DNA from: Irpex lacteus
Lineage: Eukaryota > Basidiomycota > Agaricomycetes > Polyporales > Irpicaceae
Length of the DNA stretch: 64,000 bases
Direction of reading: 5' to 3'
NCBI GenBank assembly: GCA_001986395.2
Contig: MQVO02000002.1
Coordinates: 124,001-188,000 of the forward strand
This document shows positions 1 to 11,002 of the stretch, piece by piece. The translations under genes and the position numbers were made by a program. Positions within the stretch are counted from its first letter, which is position 1. Every line of letters starts with the position of its first letter. The notes beneath the pieces were generated by a model that had not been told where the DNA came from, did no database searches, and was given only the letters and a program-made list of their open reading frames with translations.

Positions 1-152
1 GACTTGAACGTCGACGGCGACGACGAGAGGGCGAGAGCGTTGCGATGAGCAAGGTGATGGCTGCCTGGGAGAGAGGCGGAGATGGCAGTGGACTCACTGG
101 CAACCATGGGCGTCTCTGGCGCGGCAGATGCCGTGGGTTCTCTGACCAGCAT
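1..152 (-). CDS. 5' end of an unidentified protein (partial)
   Basis: A minus-strand reading frame begins with ATG at 152 and stays open to the left edge, giving about 50 residues that start MLVREPTASAAPETP. Third codon positions are strongly C or G, as in the genes that can be recognised in this window, which is the main reason for calling it. The peptide is rich in Ala, Ser and Pro and carries no motif I know, as is common for disordered N-termini of fungal regulators. The rest of the gene lies outside the window, so no function can be given. Confidence 0.4.
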   Translation of the reverse strand, partial: MLVREPTASAAPETPMVASESTAISASLPGSHHLAHRNALALSSSPSTFK

Positions 153-2088
153 CGACTCGATGATTTGACTCGGCTTCCTTCTGTTATCTAGCAGAGGTTG
201 CTCCGTATGTTTCCCCAGATTTCGTACGTAAGACCAGCTTTGACTATTTGGCAGTCTAGCAGCGGAAACGTGTCCTTTTATTAGGAAAAACGGCCCCGGG
301 AGACAATGAAGTCGTGGTAAACGCTACGCTATTGTGGCGGAAACAAAACATCCTCGTCAGCCCCTGTCTCAGCGTTCAGCCTCTCGCTCTTCATCTTATC
401 CCTCATGTTTTGTTCTAGACTGCATGCAATGTTACTGACCGTCTCTCCTGTGGGCGGACGACAGAGGTGCTCTCGACGAGAAACACGCGCGAGAAGGCGG
501 AGCAGTCTGCTCATGCTCGGATCGACGTTTTCCCTCCGTTAATCCCGAGGTACCGCCAGGCATGTTATTAAACATGCTGGAGCATGTACCGGTGTCTTAT
601 ATAGCGACATCATGCGTACCGGAGGCTCAATATCAGGTCATGAATGAACCCCGTGCATGCTTGAGCCTCAGGTGAGCTGCTACTTCCACGGATGTGGCGG
701 ACATGCCCCGGCTGCTCGTTGACATCTGAGAGCGGTATGCAAAGGCTTGACACTCCAACAATCGGTTGAACGAGGACGATCGCGGACATCCCGAGGATTA
801 TGCTAGGCAATGATCGTGTGCGTGTACTCATTACTCACGAAAAGTGCATTATAGGGGATCGTCTTCGAAAATCTTCCACTTCCAACTGTTCTTCCACCAT
901 GACTAGTTAGATATCCAGGATATCAACATTAACGCAGGTACGTAACTCTCAACCGAACGACAGCCGCTTCGAATTCATTAAGAAACCTTATTGACATGCA
1001 CATCCCCTCAGAGTCAGAACGACTCACGTATACATATGAACTTACGTCGTATGTGACGAAGGTCGTGCGGTCTGCGTCATTGTCTTCCTTTTTGTACACG
1101 CGTGATTCACTTGCAACTGGTAAGGCATCTTATTGCATCAAACGAAAGCAGGGACCAGAAAACACGCGAAGATCCAGACTTGCAATGATCAAGAGCTGTA
1201 CTGTTAATAAAACGGATATTACGGTGCCTCGACGCTAGTGGCTTCTCTCACCTGAAGCTTAACCCACGTTACAAACGTGTGCCTCCTTCAGCGAGTACTT
1301 TATATCAGCTCACGCCCACTTGGGTAGCTGTATTTCCTATCTCTATTCCTTTTTTCACGGAGAACATTATCCCCTTTCCCTGTTTCCCCATTTGCTGCGA
1401 CACTATACCACACTGATCGCTCCTCGGTTGCGCGGCATGAATACCTGCGAATCTTTCACGGCGAGGCTCTAGCTGGTCCATGTTCTCCTAATCGTCCCCA
1501 AAACTTGGTATCTTCCCCACTGGCAATGCGTTGAGTGATCTGATGAACGCCTCTGGCGGCATATTCGTTGGGAAACACGAGAACGCGAGTCCGCTGCGTG
1601 GTGTGAGCTTCGTTAGTTGGACCCTGGACACTGCTCTGTCGAGGTAACTTGCGAAAGGTGCATATGTAGACGTTCTAAGAGATTACGCCACAACATCCAA
1701 TATAATAGCATGCTCGACATAAGAGATGGTGGAAGAACCCTGTAAGCCGTAGCTTGCTGTCGTGAGTAAAGTGCCTCAGCCGGTGTCAGAGGGCCTACAC
1801 GCGCTTGTCATTGATGGCGGCCAAAATCAGGAGTAGTTGAGACTCCGGACAGTGATGGCCTCCTGACCACCGCGACCGGCTCGCGCAATAACCGTCTCGA
1901 TGATGCAGCGTACAGTTGATTCTTTCTCAAGTTATATGCCCGAGGACAACGACGAGGGAACGCGCATCGTTGGCTTCCAACCACCACCAGAACCACCGTG
2001 GTAAGAATAACCGAGGCTTCAGCTCTTGACTAATGACTGACCGCGACCGCTCAAACAGACTCACTCTCGAACTCGAACAAGCTCAGAT
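153..2088. other. No gene seen; upstream region of the MaoC-type gene
   Basis: Several ORFs of 60-80 codons occur on both strands, but none has consistent codon bias, plausible intron borders or a recognisable motif. The right end must hold the promoter and 5' leader of the hydratase gene starting at 2089. I see no tRNA or repeat here. Confidence 0.5.
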
Positions 2089-3775
2089 ATGTCAGAGATC
2101 AACCTTTCATTGGCCGTTGGACACCAAGAAGCAGACCAACCTGTGAGTGTCGGCTGGCTGTGAACGGGCACTAAAGTATGCTCACGGGTACTGTATGAAT
2201 CCTTCGATCAGGTCTCATGGCTCAAACGCGACATAATACTGTACGCTATCGGTATTGGGGCCAAGGCGAACGACCACAACATCATAAATGGTATGTGCTG
2301 GTTCTTAACACGGCCATCTCCACATCGTGAACTCCTGCTGCGGGAACTGTTCGCAATAGAAGGGGACCACGTTCACTAGATAGATGAACACGGTCCAATG
2401 TCGGGCTTGAGGACCCGGATGTGGGTTCTCTAGGCCAACACGTCATCCGAGCCCGTGCGCCCCTTCATTTGCGAACACGTTTCGTGGCATGACCTCTCGA
2501 TGTCGAGACCGCTGGCAGCCATCTCAGCCATGAACTCACGTGTGTCACCCCTAAACTCTCTGCTCTTAATCGTCATTGGCTCGTCTTCTACCGCTGGCTT
2601 CTGCACTCTACTTGACTCCTGGACTTCGACAATACAGAGCTCGGTAAGAAGCACTCGATTTTTGCCACTCTGAGTCGCCGTATCCTTACTAGGTTTGATT
2701 TTCTTCTCGAATTCAGACCCAAACTGGACTCCTTTCCCAACGTACCCTGTCGCGTTGATGTTCAAGGGGGACGATGCTGATGTCAACGACTTCAAGAAGC
2801 GGGTGGGAGGTTCGACTGCGAAAGGATTGCCCAAGTTTGACCCTAACCGTGGGGTGAGTTACGTAGAAAGAATCAGAGTGTTCACGTCTGATACGTCCAA
2901 CGTCAGGTGCACGGTACCCAGTCCATTGAGATATTGAAGCCGATTCCAGCAGTCAGTGGCCCAGGCTGGAAGCTGCGCAAGCGTATCGTAGGAGTCAGTG
3001 AGAACAGTACGTCTCACCCGATGATGGCCCGTGTGGACGTGACTCTGAGCAAGCTGTTTATTTCTATAGAGTCCGGTATTGTCGTGGAGAACGAACAGAC
3101 CCTGGTTGGCCCAGATGGGCAGGTTTACGCTCGTCTGTTTGTAAGTGTCGTTCTGTCCTTCCTGCAACCATGAGAAACCCGGAATTTACCGCTGTTTTAG
3201 GGCTCGTCGTTCAACATTGGAGCTAAAGCAACAGGCGAAAAGTTCTCGAAGAAGATCGCGGGGCCTCCATCAGCTAAGCCTGTTCCCAAGGATCGCAAGC
3301 CTGACTGGGTCGTCAAAGACAAGACGACACCGGAACAAGCCATCGTATACCGTCTTAGCGGAGACTATAACGCCCTGCACATCGGTCAGTATCATGTACA
3401 ATGACATTCTTCCATGACTATCATCCCTTAATGTGGTTTCTCATTTGTTTGGTTCTCATGACAGACCCCAAGATCGGTCAGGCCACCGGGTTCGGCGGTG
3501 TCATCTTGCACGGTCTGTCCACGTTTGGGTTCGCCGCCCGGGCGGTGATATCTGCCGTTGGCGGTAACGACCCGAACTCGCTGAAGCTGTTCGGTGTGCG
3601 GTTCTCATCACCCGTAAAGCCCGGCGAGGAGCTCGAGACGTCGATTTGGGAAGTTGGCCCCGGCCCGAACGGGACGACCGAGCTCACGTTCATCGTCAAG
3701 AACTTGCAGAGCGGAAAGGTGTGCCTGAGCAATGGCATAGCTTATGTGAAGAAGGCGGAGAAGAGCAAGCTGTGA
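2089..3775 (+). CDS. Peroxisomal MaoC-type (R)-specific enoyl-CoA hydratase 2
   Basis: Eight exons: 2089-2142, 2212-2290, 2638-2643, 2693-2853, 2907-3006, 3070-3140, 3201-3384, 3465-3775. They total 966 nt, a 321-residue protein. The N-terminal half has the HotDog layout of the hydratase-2 part of fungal multifunctional beta-oxidation proteins (KANDHN, FPTYPVALMFKG). The second HotDog carries the hydratase-2 signature YRLSGDYNALH followed by D, near residues 208-219, with the catalytic Asp and His. The protein ends in SKL, a perfect type-1 peroxisomal targeting signal. This family hydrates trans-2-enoyl-CoA to (3R)-hydroxyacyl-CoA in fatty-acid beta-oxidation; here it is a stand-alone enzyme without the dehydrogenase domains of Fox2. 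The 6-nt third exon is unusual but keeps every downstream phase correct. Confidence 0.88.
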
Positions 3776-5386
3776 AGTGGTTGGGTAGTCCGTTCATTTA
3801 GAGGTCGCTTGCTGCGCTCGGGTCTTCAGGTAAAGAGCTACTGCTTTGTGGAACACAGTTGGCTGACTGCGGCAACATAGAGATGGTTTGTTTGATTGTC
3901 ATGTAAAACAGTTTGCGCTACCTCCATGGAGTCCAATACAATGCTTTCACAAATCACTGCATCATCGGCTTTGCTTTCCGCCTCAAGACAGCGTGGAATT
4001 GGTAAGCTACTTGAAAGTTCGCACCCCAGGCTTGGTACACATAGATGAATGAGGGCTATCTGACTCCTGCAACGTTATCACAGCAGATCACGATCAATTT
4101 GTTTTGCGGCTCGCTTGGACGCTCGCCCAAATGAACTGGTCTGCACAACTATGCGCGCGGTTATCACCCTCTCTCGGTTGGAACGAACCTTCGCAATTTG
4201 TATTGTCATGATTGGTTTCCAGTAAGTTTGTCCACATGTGGTTGGAAACTTTGACTATATCTGGTTTAGTAGGATACCTGTCGAGACAGTCAACAACGAG
4301 TTGTGACTAAGCGTTTAATTTTGGGGCCTCGAATCTTCCTGGTCGATCTTCAAGCTCAATGCGCGTTCGTTCGCTGCCACGATTGGTCTCTCGCTTTCCA
4401 TGAATGTAAACTTAGCAGGTAACGGATAAATTTACAGGCGCGTAAAGATAAGCGAATTAAAGGTGCGCTCGAGCAGAAATGTTTAATTCGATCATTCGGG
4501 CCCTCGAGGTGGCTTCGCGATACAAAGCAACTCACGATCGCCACCTCCAATCTGCAGGTCGCAAGCAGCCATCCTTGGGTCATCGACGTATACTCTCACG
4601 TACGATCGCTCGGGTAGTGCATCGACATGACACGAGGCGAGTTGACTCGAGGATTCACATCCTTGAGGGTTGTTCCAGGGTGCCAGTGATCAGGGCACGC
4701 AGCTCGTGGTAGAGGGTTGGTGCACAGCTTGCTCAAGTTACAAAGCTCCTGCCCGACCTCCGGCCGCACTAGGCGGACAGATTACTGCATGTGACTTTGC
4801 CATGCGCAGAAAACAACTGGTGATAGAGTTGTGATAGTGCGGACGTGTTCTTGTGCAGGGCGAGCCATACTCTGGTGTGCAGGGCCCGTAGAATTTGATA
4901 CATAGCCGGGATCGCGATGCAATCGTGGGTTACATGGCTTTTCTGTGTTCTGAGATGTTCTGTGCCGCCCCTGAGGGGACAGCTGACGTTCGGTTTCCGA
5001 CTCGGTTTCTTTACGAGATGATTTTCTTACCACATTTGCCTCGTGTATTCCAATTCATGCGTGCACGCCTGAGCGAATTCCACGAACGGTCGAATGGGCC
5101 GAAGTCACAGCCGCTCATTTAATGACCTGTGGACAGATCGCTCGAGAAGAAAGCTTGAGATCTTGCTACTTGACCATTTTGAGGGGTCCTAAAGTGGAGG
5201 CCTATTTAGTGCGAGCCGCTCTTCAATCGAACTCTGTCTCAACCTCCCATCTCCCCATCCACCGGCATCCCGCCGTCGCTGAGCAGCGTCGTCTCCGCTG
5301 TTGAGTCCGCTGCTGAGAATCGCTGCCATCACATTTTTACTTCCGCGAATCTTGATCAGACGGTACCCGCGAGTCGAGAGCACACG
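3776..5386. other. Intergenic, no gene seen
   Basis: It contains the 3' end region of the hydratase gene and the promoter of the zinc-cluster gene. ORFs on both strands (longest about 100 codons) show no family motif and lie over one another. A CT-rich stretch just before 5387 fits a fungal 5' leader. Confidence 0.5.
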
Positions 5387-7137
5387 ATGTATACGCCACA
5401 GCAACCATACTACAATGCGCACCCACAATTTCCATATCCCGCAACCCAGTATCCAACTCAGGCCCCATTCGCTTCTCAAGAAGGTCACCCACAACACAGA
5501 CCAGGTTCATCATCCGCCTCATATCCTCAGTACGCGTACGGCGGCGCTGCGGGCAGCCAACCCACCCCGGGTCAGCCTGGGAGCTCGAGCTTAGCTTGTG
5601 CTTTGGACGAGCGAGCGTATGTGAGATATGGCAGTTCGCCCGCACACGGCTTCCCCGACAGCGAAGTCGTACCATACTCGCCCAGCCCATCCTCCTCTGC
5701 GTATGAAAGTGCGTCACCACCCGAGTGCTACGCCGTCGATACCGACGAAGATGGCTTTGACGACTCCATACATCCCCACGGCGTTCCGAGCGACGTGATG
5801 CACGACCAACATGGTAAGCATTTTCCTGCGTTAGGGCTCTTGAGGAAGCAAATGACTCATGCTTCTTGACGTCGCTTTTCTGAAGGTCTCGCGCGTCCGA
5901 GGTACGATGAGCCATCTATCGCGTCGTCAACATTTGGGTCTGCACTCGATCCCATGTCCCCTTCCACCGGAAGCACTGAGTTCGAGACCGACACAGAGAT
6001 CGGCTACTTTAACGGCCACAGAGTCCCTCTAGGCCTCGTTCCAGACGAATACGCGTCGATAGTAGGTCCAGCACCTAATATTCTCATGACCTCTCTCTGA
6101 TTCGCAATTCAACAGAGCGAGTACCCTATGGGAAGTCTGACGTCCATAAACAACAATTATGGCATCCTCGACCAACGCGGCTCCCCATCGCTCAGCGTGC
6201 TCACCCAGGCCAGTGGCCATCCCCCATTCCTGCGCAACTCACGCAGCTACACCCTGGCGGAAGCAATAACGCCGATAGAAGAGCAACGCCCGCGCCTGAA
6301 CCGGTCACAAAACAAGATTCCAGACGCTACCTCAGTACCCACCAGTTCAATTGACGTTGACGCTGGTCTTAGTCCATCTGTGTGGCGGCTGGACTCCAGC
6401 AGTCAGGACGACAGCCCAGATCACGCCAGTGGCACGGGTTCTGCGACTCCATCTCCTCCACCCTCGCTCCCGACACCTGGCCCTCCTCGTGTCAAGTCAC
6501 CTGTCAAGTCTCAGCAGGGATCGACGCGCCCAGGGCCGTCGACGAAGGCGAAGACGTCTGCATCTTCTGCGAAACCGGTCGACGACATACAGACTGAGCC
6601 CACCGGACGGCCAGGCGAAAGCGTGATCAAGCTCTCGGTCAACGTCCCGCGTGAGCCCAAGAAGAAGCCTATCATGGCCTGTTTATTCTGCCGGGAACGC
6701 AAAATAGCATGCGGACATCCAGCAGCAACCGACGAAGACCGACGGTGCAAGTAAGTGACGTCGTGGCTATCTACACATGTTCTTAACTTACCTCTTCCCG
6801 ACGCAGCCAATGCCGTAGGCGTGACTTAGACTGCGTCTTCCCCAAGGAATGCCGCCGTGGTCAACACAAACGAATCTCACGTCTTGCGCGAGTAAACGCC
6901 ACTCTTAACGGCGAGGGCTCGACACTGGAGGAACTTATGGCACCGCAGACGAAGACACCCCATATGTCTGCTTCTCCTGGGCCCTCTGGGCCTCAGTTTG
7001 TGGGTGCCTCGGATACCAGGGAGCGGCAGAAGGCTTCTACCAAGCCCCAGAAGGCGGATGTTGACGCCGAACGCCGCACAGTGCAACGGCTACAGCGTCA
7101 GATGGCTGGGATGCAGCAGCGGCTCGGTCAGAGATAA
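5387..7137 (+). CDS. Zn2Cys6 (Gal4-type) transcription factor with C-terminal zinc cluster
   Basis: Four exons, 5387-5813, 5886-6061, 6116-6750 and 6807-7137, sum to 1569 nt and encode 522 residues. The first 380 residues are low-complexity: Tyr/Pro/Gln-rich at the start, then Ser/Pro-rich with acidic patches such as DTDEDGFDD. The DNA-binding zinc cluster begins near residue 390: ACLFCRERKIAC, a 12-residue loop, then CNQCRRRDLDC. This gives the six cysteines as Cx2Cx6C-x11-Cx2Cx6C, with the last intron falling inside the cluster. A basic tail (RRGQHKRISRLARV) and a C-terminal helix rich in Arg, Gln and Leu (RRTVQRLQRQMAGMQQRL) could serve nuclear import and dimerisation. No fungal middle homology region is present. 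Targets cannot be told from sequence. Confidence 0.88.
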
Positions 7138-8185
7138 GATTCCTCGCTCGCTATTATTGTTGTATCTGCGCTTTTTGGCACGTTCATCTACTTCATCCTA
7201 CCCATTAGCCCTTCATATCGTCACCTTCGTTCCCATCGCTGTTGCTTCAAAGGACATTTGCATTTCCCATTCCCCATGTCGTTCTCACGTCGCTCGGCTC
7301 CGGTCTGGACATCCGGCAGCGCTGCCTTGCCTCGTATGTTTTGTACATAGTTTTTATACCTGTGTACTGCTACAATCGTGCTATCCTTGCTATCGCCATC
7401 TATCGCTTCTCCCATGATGACAAGTTGTGGCCACATGTCCATGACCGATCCACTGCCAATTCAACCCTGAACTTTATTCTCACTCAGTCAGCTCGTACTA
7501 CGCTGCATCATGCCGCGGCTTGCTTTCTTCTAGTTGGTCTATAAGTGTCTCCTATACAAAGGCTTTCCGTGTTACGCGGATCTTGTTCCCCAGTACAGTG
7601 TACATACCATAATGAGTAGCAATGGACGTCTAGCAAAGCCACACCCAAGTTGTCTGACCAGGGCGTACCGCTGAAGCCTTTTGAATCGGGGGGAATCTAG
7701 GAACTTAGATTCCACGTCCTTATTACGCATACTTTACTAGCTTCATTGTATCATGAGACGAGATGTCTACCAGGTGAGGCCCTTCTTTTCACATGGACAC
7801 TCTGAAGCCTGGATTAATCAGCTTAACGTTAGTGAGTCTTAGTGGTTCTCTTTGAAAATCAAAAAAATGCTCGGTGTACCGGAGTTCCGAAGTGTATCAG
7901 ACGTGTGGCGTGCAAACCGCGACATAGCATGCCGATGCGACCCGGCAAGTCCGCTGGGTCGCGTCTTTGGTTCCAAATTCGATGACGAGAGGGGGGTGGA
8001 TTGTACAGTGGCAGGGACGCCTGGAGCGTATTCAGTCATTTAAGTTCAAGGCCCTAAGCCAACTTACCGTATGTGTGGTTCGCCTTTGACAGGAGCTCAT
8101 GGCGAGGGACGTGAGCTCGATGGATGAAGCACGGGTCTGAACAGTCAAAGGCGGAGAATGCAAACGAAGGCCTTCTAGGTCTGCG
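7138..8185. other. Intergenic, no gene seen
   Basis: Contains the 3' region of the zinc-cluster gene. A 63-codon ORF at 7852-8043 has no recognisable motif. Nothing else can be supported. Confidence 0.45.
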
Positions 8186-8430
8186 ATGGACCCAGATTCC
8201 GGAACCCCAAAATTCCCACTCCGCGTGCATCCGCCGTAAGTACCTTTGAAGTGAGCTCAGGCTCAGGGGAGTGATTGTGGCACAGGTCGTTGAATGTCGA
8301 ACGGCTTGAAGCTTCTGTCAATCATGTTACTACACCGTATGACGCGAGGGCGAGAGATTGTGATACGTTACCAGATGACATTGCTGGTTGTGATTGGTTG
8401 AATGGAGATTTTGGTGGTGGGGCAGCATGA
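8186..8430 (+). CDS. Possible small two-exon hypothetical protein
   Basis: ATG at 8186 opens a 50-nt exon that ends at a consensus donor (gtaagt) at 8236. A 50-bp intron ends in cacag at 8285, and the second exon 8286-8430 runs to TGA. The joined length is 195 nt, 64 residues, beginning MDPDSGTPKFPLRVHPP and ending in a Gly/Ala tail. The consensus splice sites and the preserved frame are the only evidence. The product is acidic, without signal peptide or membrane segment, and I do not recognise it. It may be a chance model or part of a longer gene. Confidence 0.28.
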
Positions 8431-9876
8431 GAATTCCCACCTCGAGAAGCCATCGTTGGTGAGTTTGGTCGAACTCGAGGTGTCATATAACCACCAGGGT
8501 CAATCTTTTCACATCGGGGCCAGTGAGCACTGGGACGGTGGGTCTGGTTATCGACGTGTAATGAGAGACTCGGTCGTACAGCGACATCTTTGGGTCGGCA
8601 CAACATGTTTCGTTACTCACGTAGTCTGCCTCAATGCTTTTTGCGGCTGAACTTTTGCACATACATACCAACGAGAGACATGAAGTGCAGCAGAGCTTTC
8701 GGTGAATAGCTGTGATTCGCCGACGTTTCATAGCCTCGAAGCATCGACCAATAAGTAACAAGACGTGGTTCGAGGGTAGCGGCGCTCACCGTTCATAGGC
8801 GCACAAGAGCCCGCGAGGGAACTGTGTCCTGGAGATACAGTTCTTGCGAGGGATCGTCGATGGTATACTTGGCTGTCCACGCAAAGCCGAGGCCATGACC
8901 GTCCAAGTCAGCAAGTCTATTCAATGGCCAAGCTGTAACTTCGATATCAGATGGTATCGCCTGATGCGCTCAAACAGGGGTTGGTCATGACCGAGCTGGC
9001 CAGCCCCATGCTGTGAGATCATTCCTACACCCGAGTAGAACGGTGTATGTTGAGTTCAGTGTAACTGTAGGTAGTGTAGTTTTGACTACCGACCTGAAGT
9101 GAGTTGTGAGTGATCGAGTGTCTATAAGCCCGGCTGCAATTAGGCTTTGAAACAAAATAAGGCATTGAGCTAGTCTTCCTAATTGAAGGACGCTCTATGG
9201 GGATGCCAGCGCTGAAGGATGTATAATCTTGGCGCCACGCAGGTGCCGATGGAGCACTCTTTGATCGGAAAGTGCTACTCTGGGGTAGATGAATCAAAAT
9301 GTCTTCTAGTACGACAAAGGAAGACTTGTAACGAACCTTCAGCCGTACTATAGCCACACTGGATGATTCGAGTTGGCGTGAGCGGGCCGACTATCCAGTA
9401 CCGCGTACGTTTGGTAACTGAGTAGGTTTCGAACTTAAAACACCCGTCGAGTCAGTTAAACCACCACAAAAGCAATGTTTATTGAAAATTATAGAGTATG
9501 TCCTGAAGTATCAGCGCCAGAGGAACCGGCGACACTGTCAGAAACACAATAATAAGTAAGAACGATCCTACGCACTATTTCGGCCTTTTACTGTGACGTT
9601 CCCTACTTAAATATAAAGACTAGGAAGGCGAAAGAAGCCGGTCAAATATGGCACGTGGCATAGCTAATCGAACGTATGTATTAGCTGGGCATAATAGGCA
9701 GAAGCAGAACAAGACGGCACCTTGTATATGAACTGCACCACCGTGCAGTCTATAGAGTCAGCTGTGAAGACTGGCACGAGTCACAAAAGCTGACAGTCTC
9801 CCAGATAGGCTCAAGAGGTTTCTCCGCGATAGTTGTTATCGCGGATTGCAAATGACAAATGCTACAAATAAGAGGG
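8431..9876. other. Intergenic, no gene seen
   Basis: Short overlapping ORFs on both strands (for example 9025-9357 minus) have no coding character that I can defend. The region is somewhat AT-richer toward 9400-9870, next to the STAND-like fragment. Confidence 0.45.
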
Positions 9877-10332
9877 TTAGCGAGCGGACAGGAAAGAATA
9901 TATACACAAAGCAATCACAGACAACAGCCTGAGGATAATCCTACTCTCTAGCCGATCAAGTTTCACCAGAAACTCTCTTGACTGAGCCCTATTCAGGACC
10001 CATTTTAACTTGTGCAGTGGCCGTAGATTGTGACCATCTGTATTCCCCGTATCTTTCAAGAAACTTGCGATATCTGTTAGAAGACGTGCAGTCCGTTTCT
10101 CGGCTTTCTCGAGCCAGGCAAGTTGCAAATCGTCTTTCAACGCGATGCATATGGCTGAGAGCTGTGATAGAAGGCCTTTGACTTCATCGGCGCGGCATTG
10201 AAGCTCTTTCCACTCCGTTGGTGCTGCTCGAAACTCCCGGTAGAGCTTGTGTCCATCGATGGCCACCTGCGTGGCTTTGGCTAGCATTGCTATGGCGGTT
10301 AAGACTATCATCGATGCTGGCCGAGCATACAA
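9877..10332 (-). CDS. Short protein resembling the N-terminal domain of fungal STAND/NLR-like proteins
   Basis: A single 151-codon frame. The N-terminus (MIVLTAIAMLAKATQVAI) is a hydrophobic helix. It is followed by amphipathic helices with the spacing seen in the helical N-terminal domains of fungal STAND and ankyrin proteins: a short helix, then EFRAAPTEWKELQCRADEVK, then a leucine-rich helix with DIASFLKDTG. A basic stretch (HKLKWVLNRAQSREF) leads to a hydrophobic C-terminal helix (LLSVIALCIYSFL). No NACHT/NB-ARC nucleotide-binding motif or repeat follows on the minus strand. It is therefore either a free-standing small protein of this type or the remnant of a larger immune-receptor-like gene. 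The assignment rests on overall pattern only. Confidence 0.5.
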   Translation of the reverse strand: MYARPASMIVLTAIAMLAKATQVAIDGHKLYREFRAAPTEWKELQCRADEVKGLLSQLSAICIALKDDLQLAWLEKAEKRTARLLTDIASFLKDTGNTDGHNLRPLHKLKWVLNRAQSREFLVKLDRLESRIILRLLSVIALCIYSFLSAR

Positions 10333-11002
10333 CTATGCAGATGTATAGAACTGTGAGTCTATGGTTTTGATAGTCCTTGTCTTTGGGTTAGATCCTACAA
10401 TATCAGAGGCGGCTCCGTATACTCAGAGAGGAGCACACACCGGAGACTAGATCCCGAGTAGCAGAGATATCCGTGGCTGAGCTCCACTCTTGTCAAAGAT
10501 TTTGCTTTATACATTCCTCTCGATGGTCTACCCGAGGTTATTTATGGTGACTTTCACAGAATTGCAGAGTACTAGAAATCGGGATTCAACGTTCAACCTT
10601 CTTGCCTGAGACGGCCGATGGACGCTAGGTAAAGCAAGTATCAGCAAGCAGGCAGAAATAAAAAATGAAATAGAACATGCACCATCGATGCCCCTTGGAT
10701 ACTAGTATTATTAAGGACATGCAGCTGGTCAGGCATGTAATTAATAAAGAAAGATGGTGGAAACAGGAATGTCGGAAGGCTGCCTGAGACCCCGAACACT
10801 GCCGCGCTCGCCAAATTAACGCTCCGGGGTCTTGAACCAGCTGTGACATCATTGCTCTCGGTGGCCACTGCCACAAACCGCGCCCGTAGAATAACCCTTG
10901 ATATTTATCGAGAGTATGTCCAGTACACAACCTCGACGACCGATTTACCGACGACGACGACAACCTTAACCACAACAACGCGTTGCTCCGAGCTGATCGA
11001 AC
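10333..11002. other. Intergenic; upstream regions of two divergent genes
   Basis: This lies between the minus-strand STAND-like gene and the plus-strand senescence-domain gene, so it should hold both promoters. ORFs inside it (for example 10625-11041 minus) have no motif. Confidence 0.45.

Noticed and set aside
2430..2834. 134-codon minus-strand ORF
   Set aside because: It is antisense to exons and an intron of the hydratase gene, whose family is certain.
5337..5915. 192-codon minus-strand ORF
   Set aside because: It is antisense to the first exon of the zinc-cluster gene and reads as an Arg-rich shadow.
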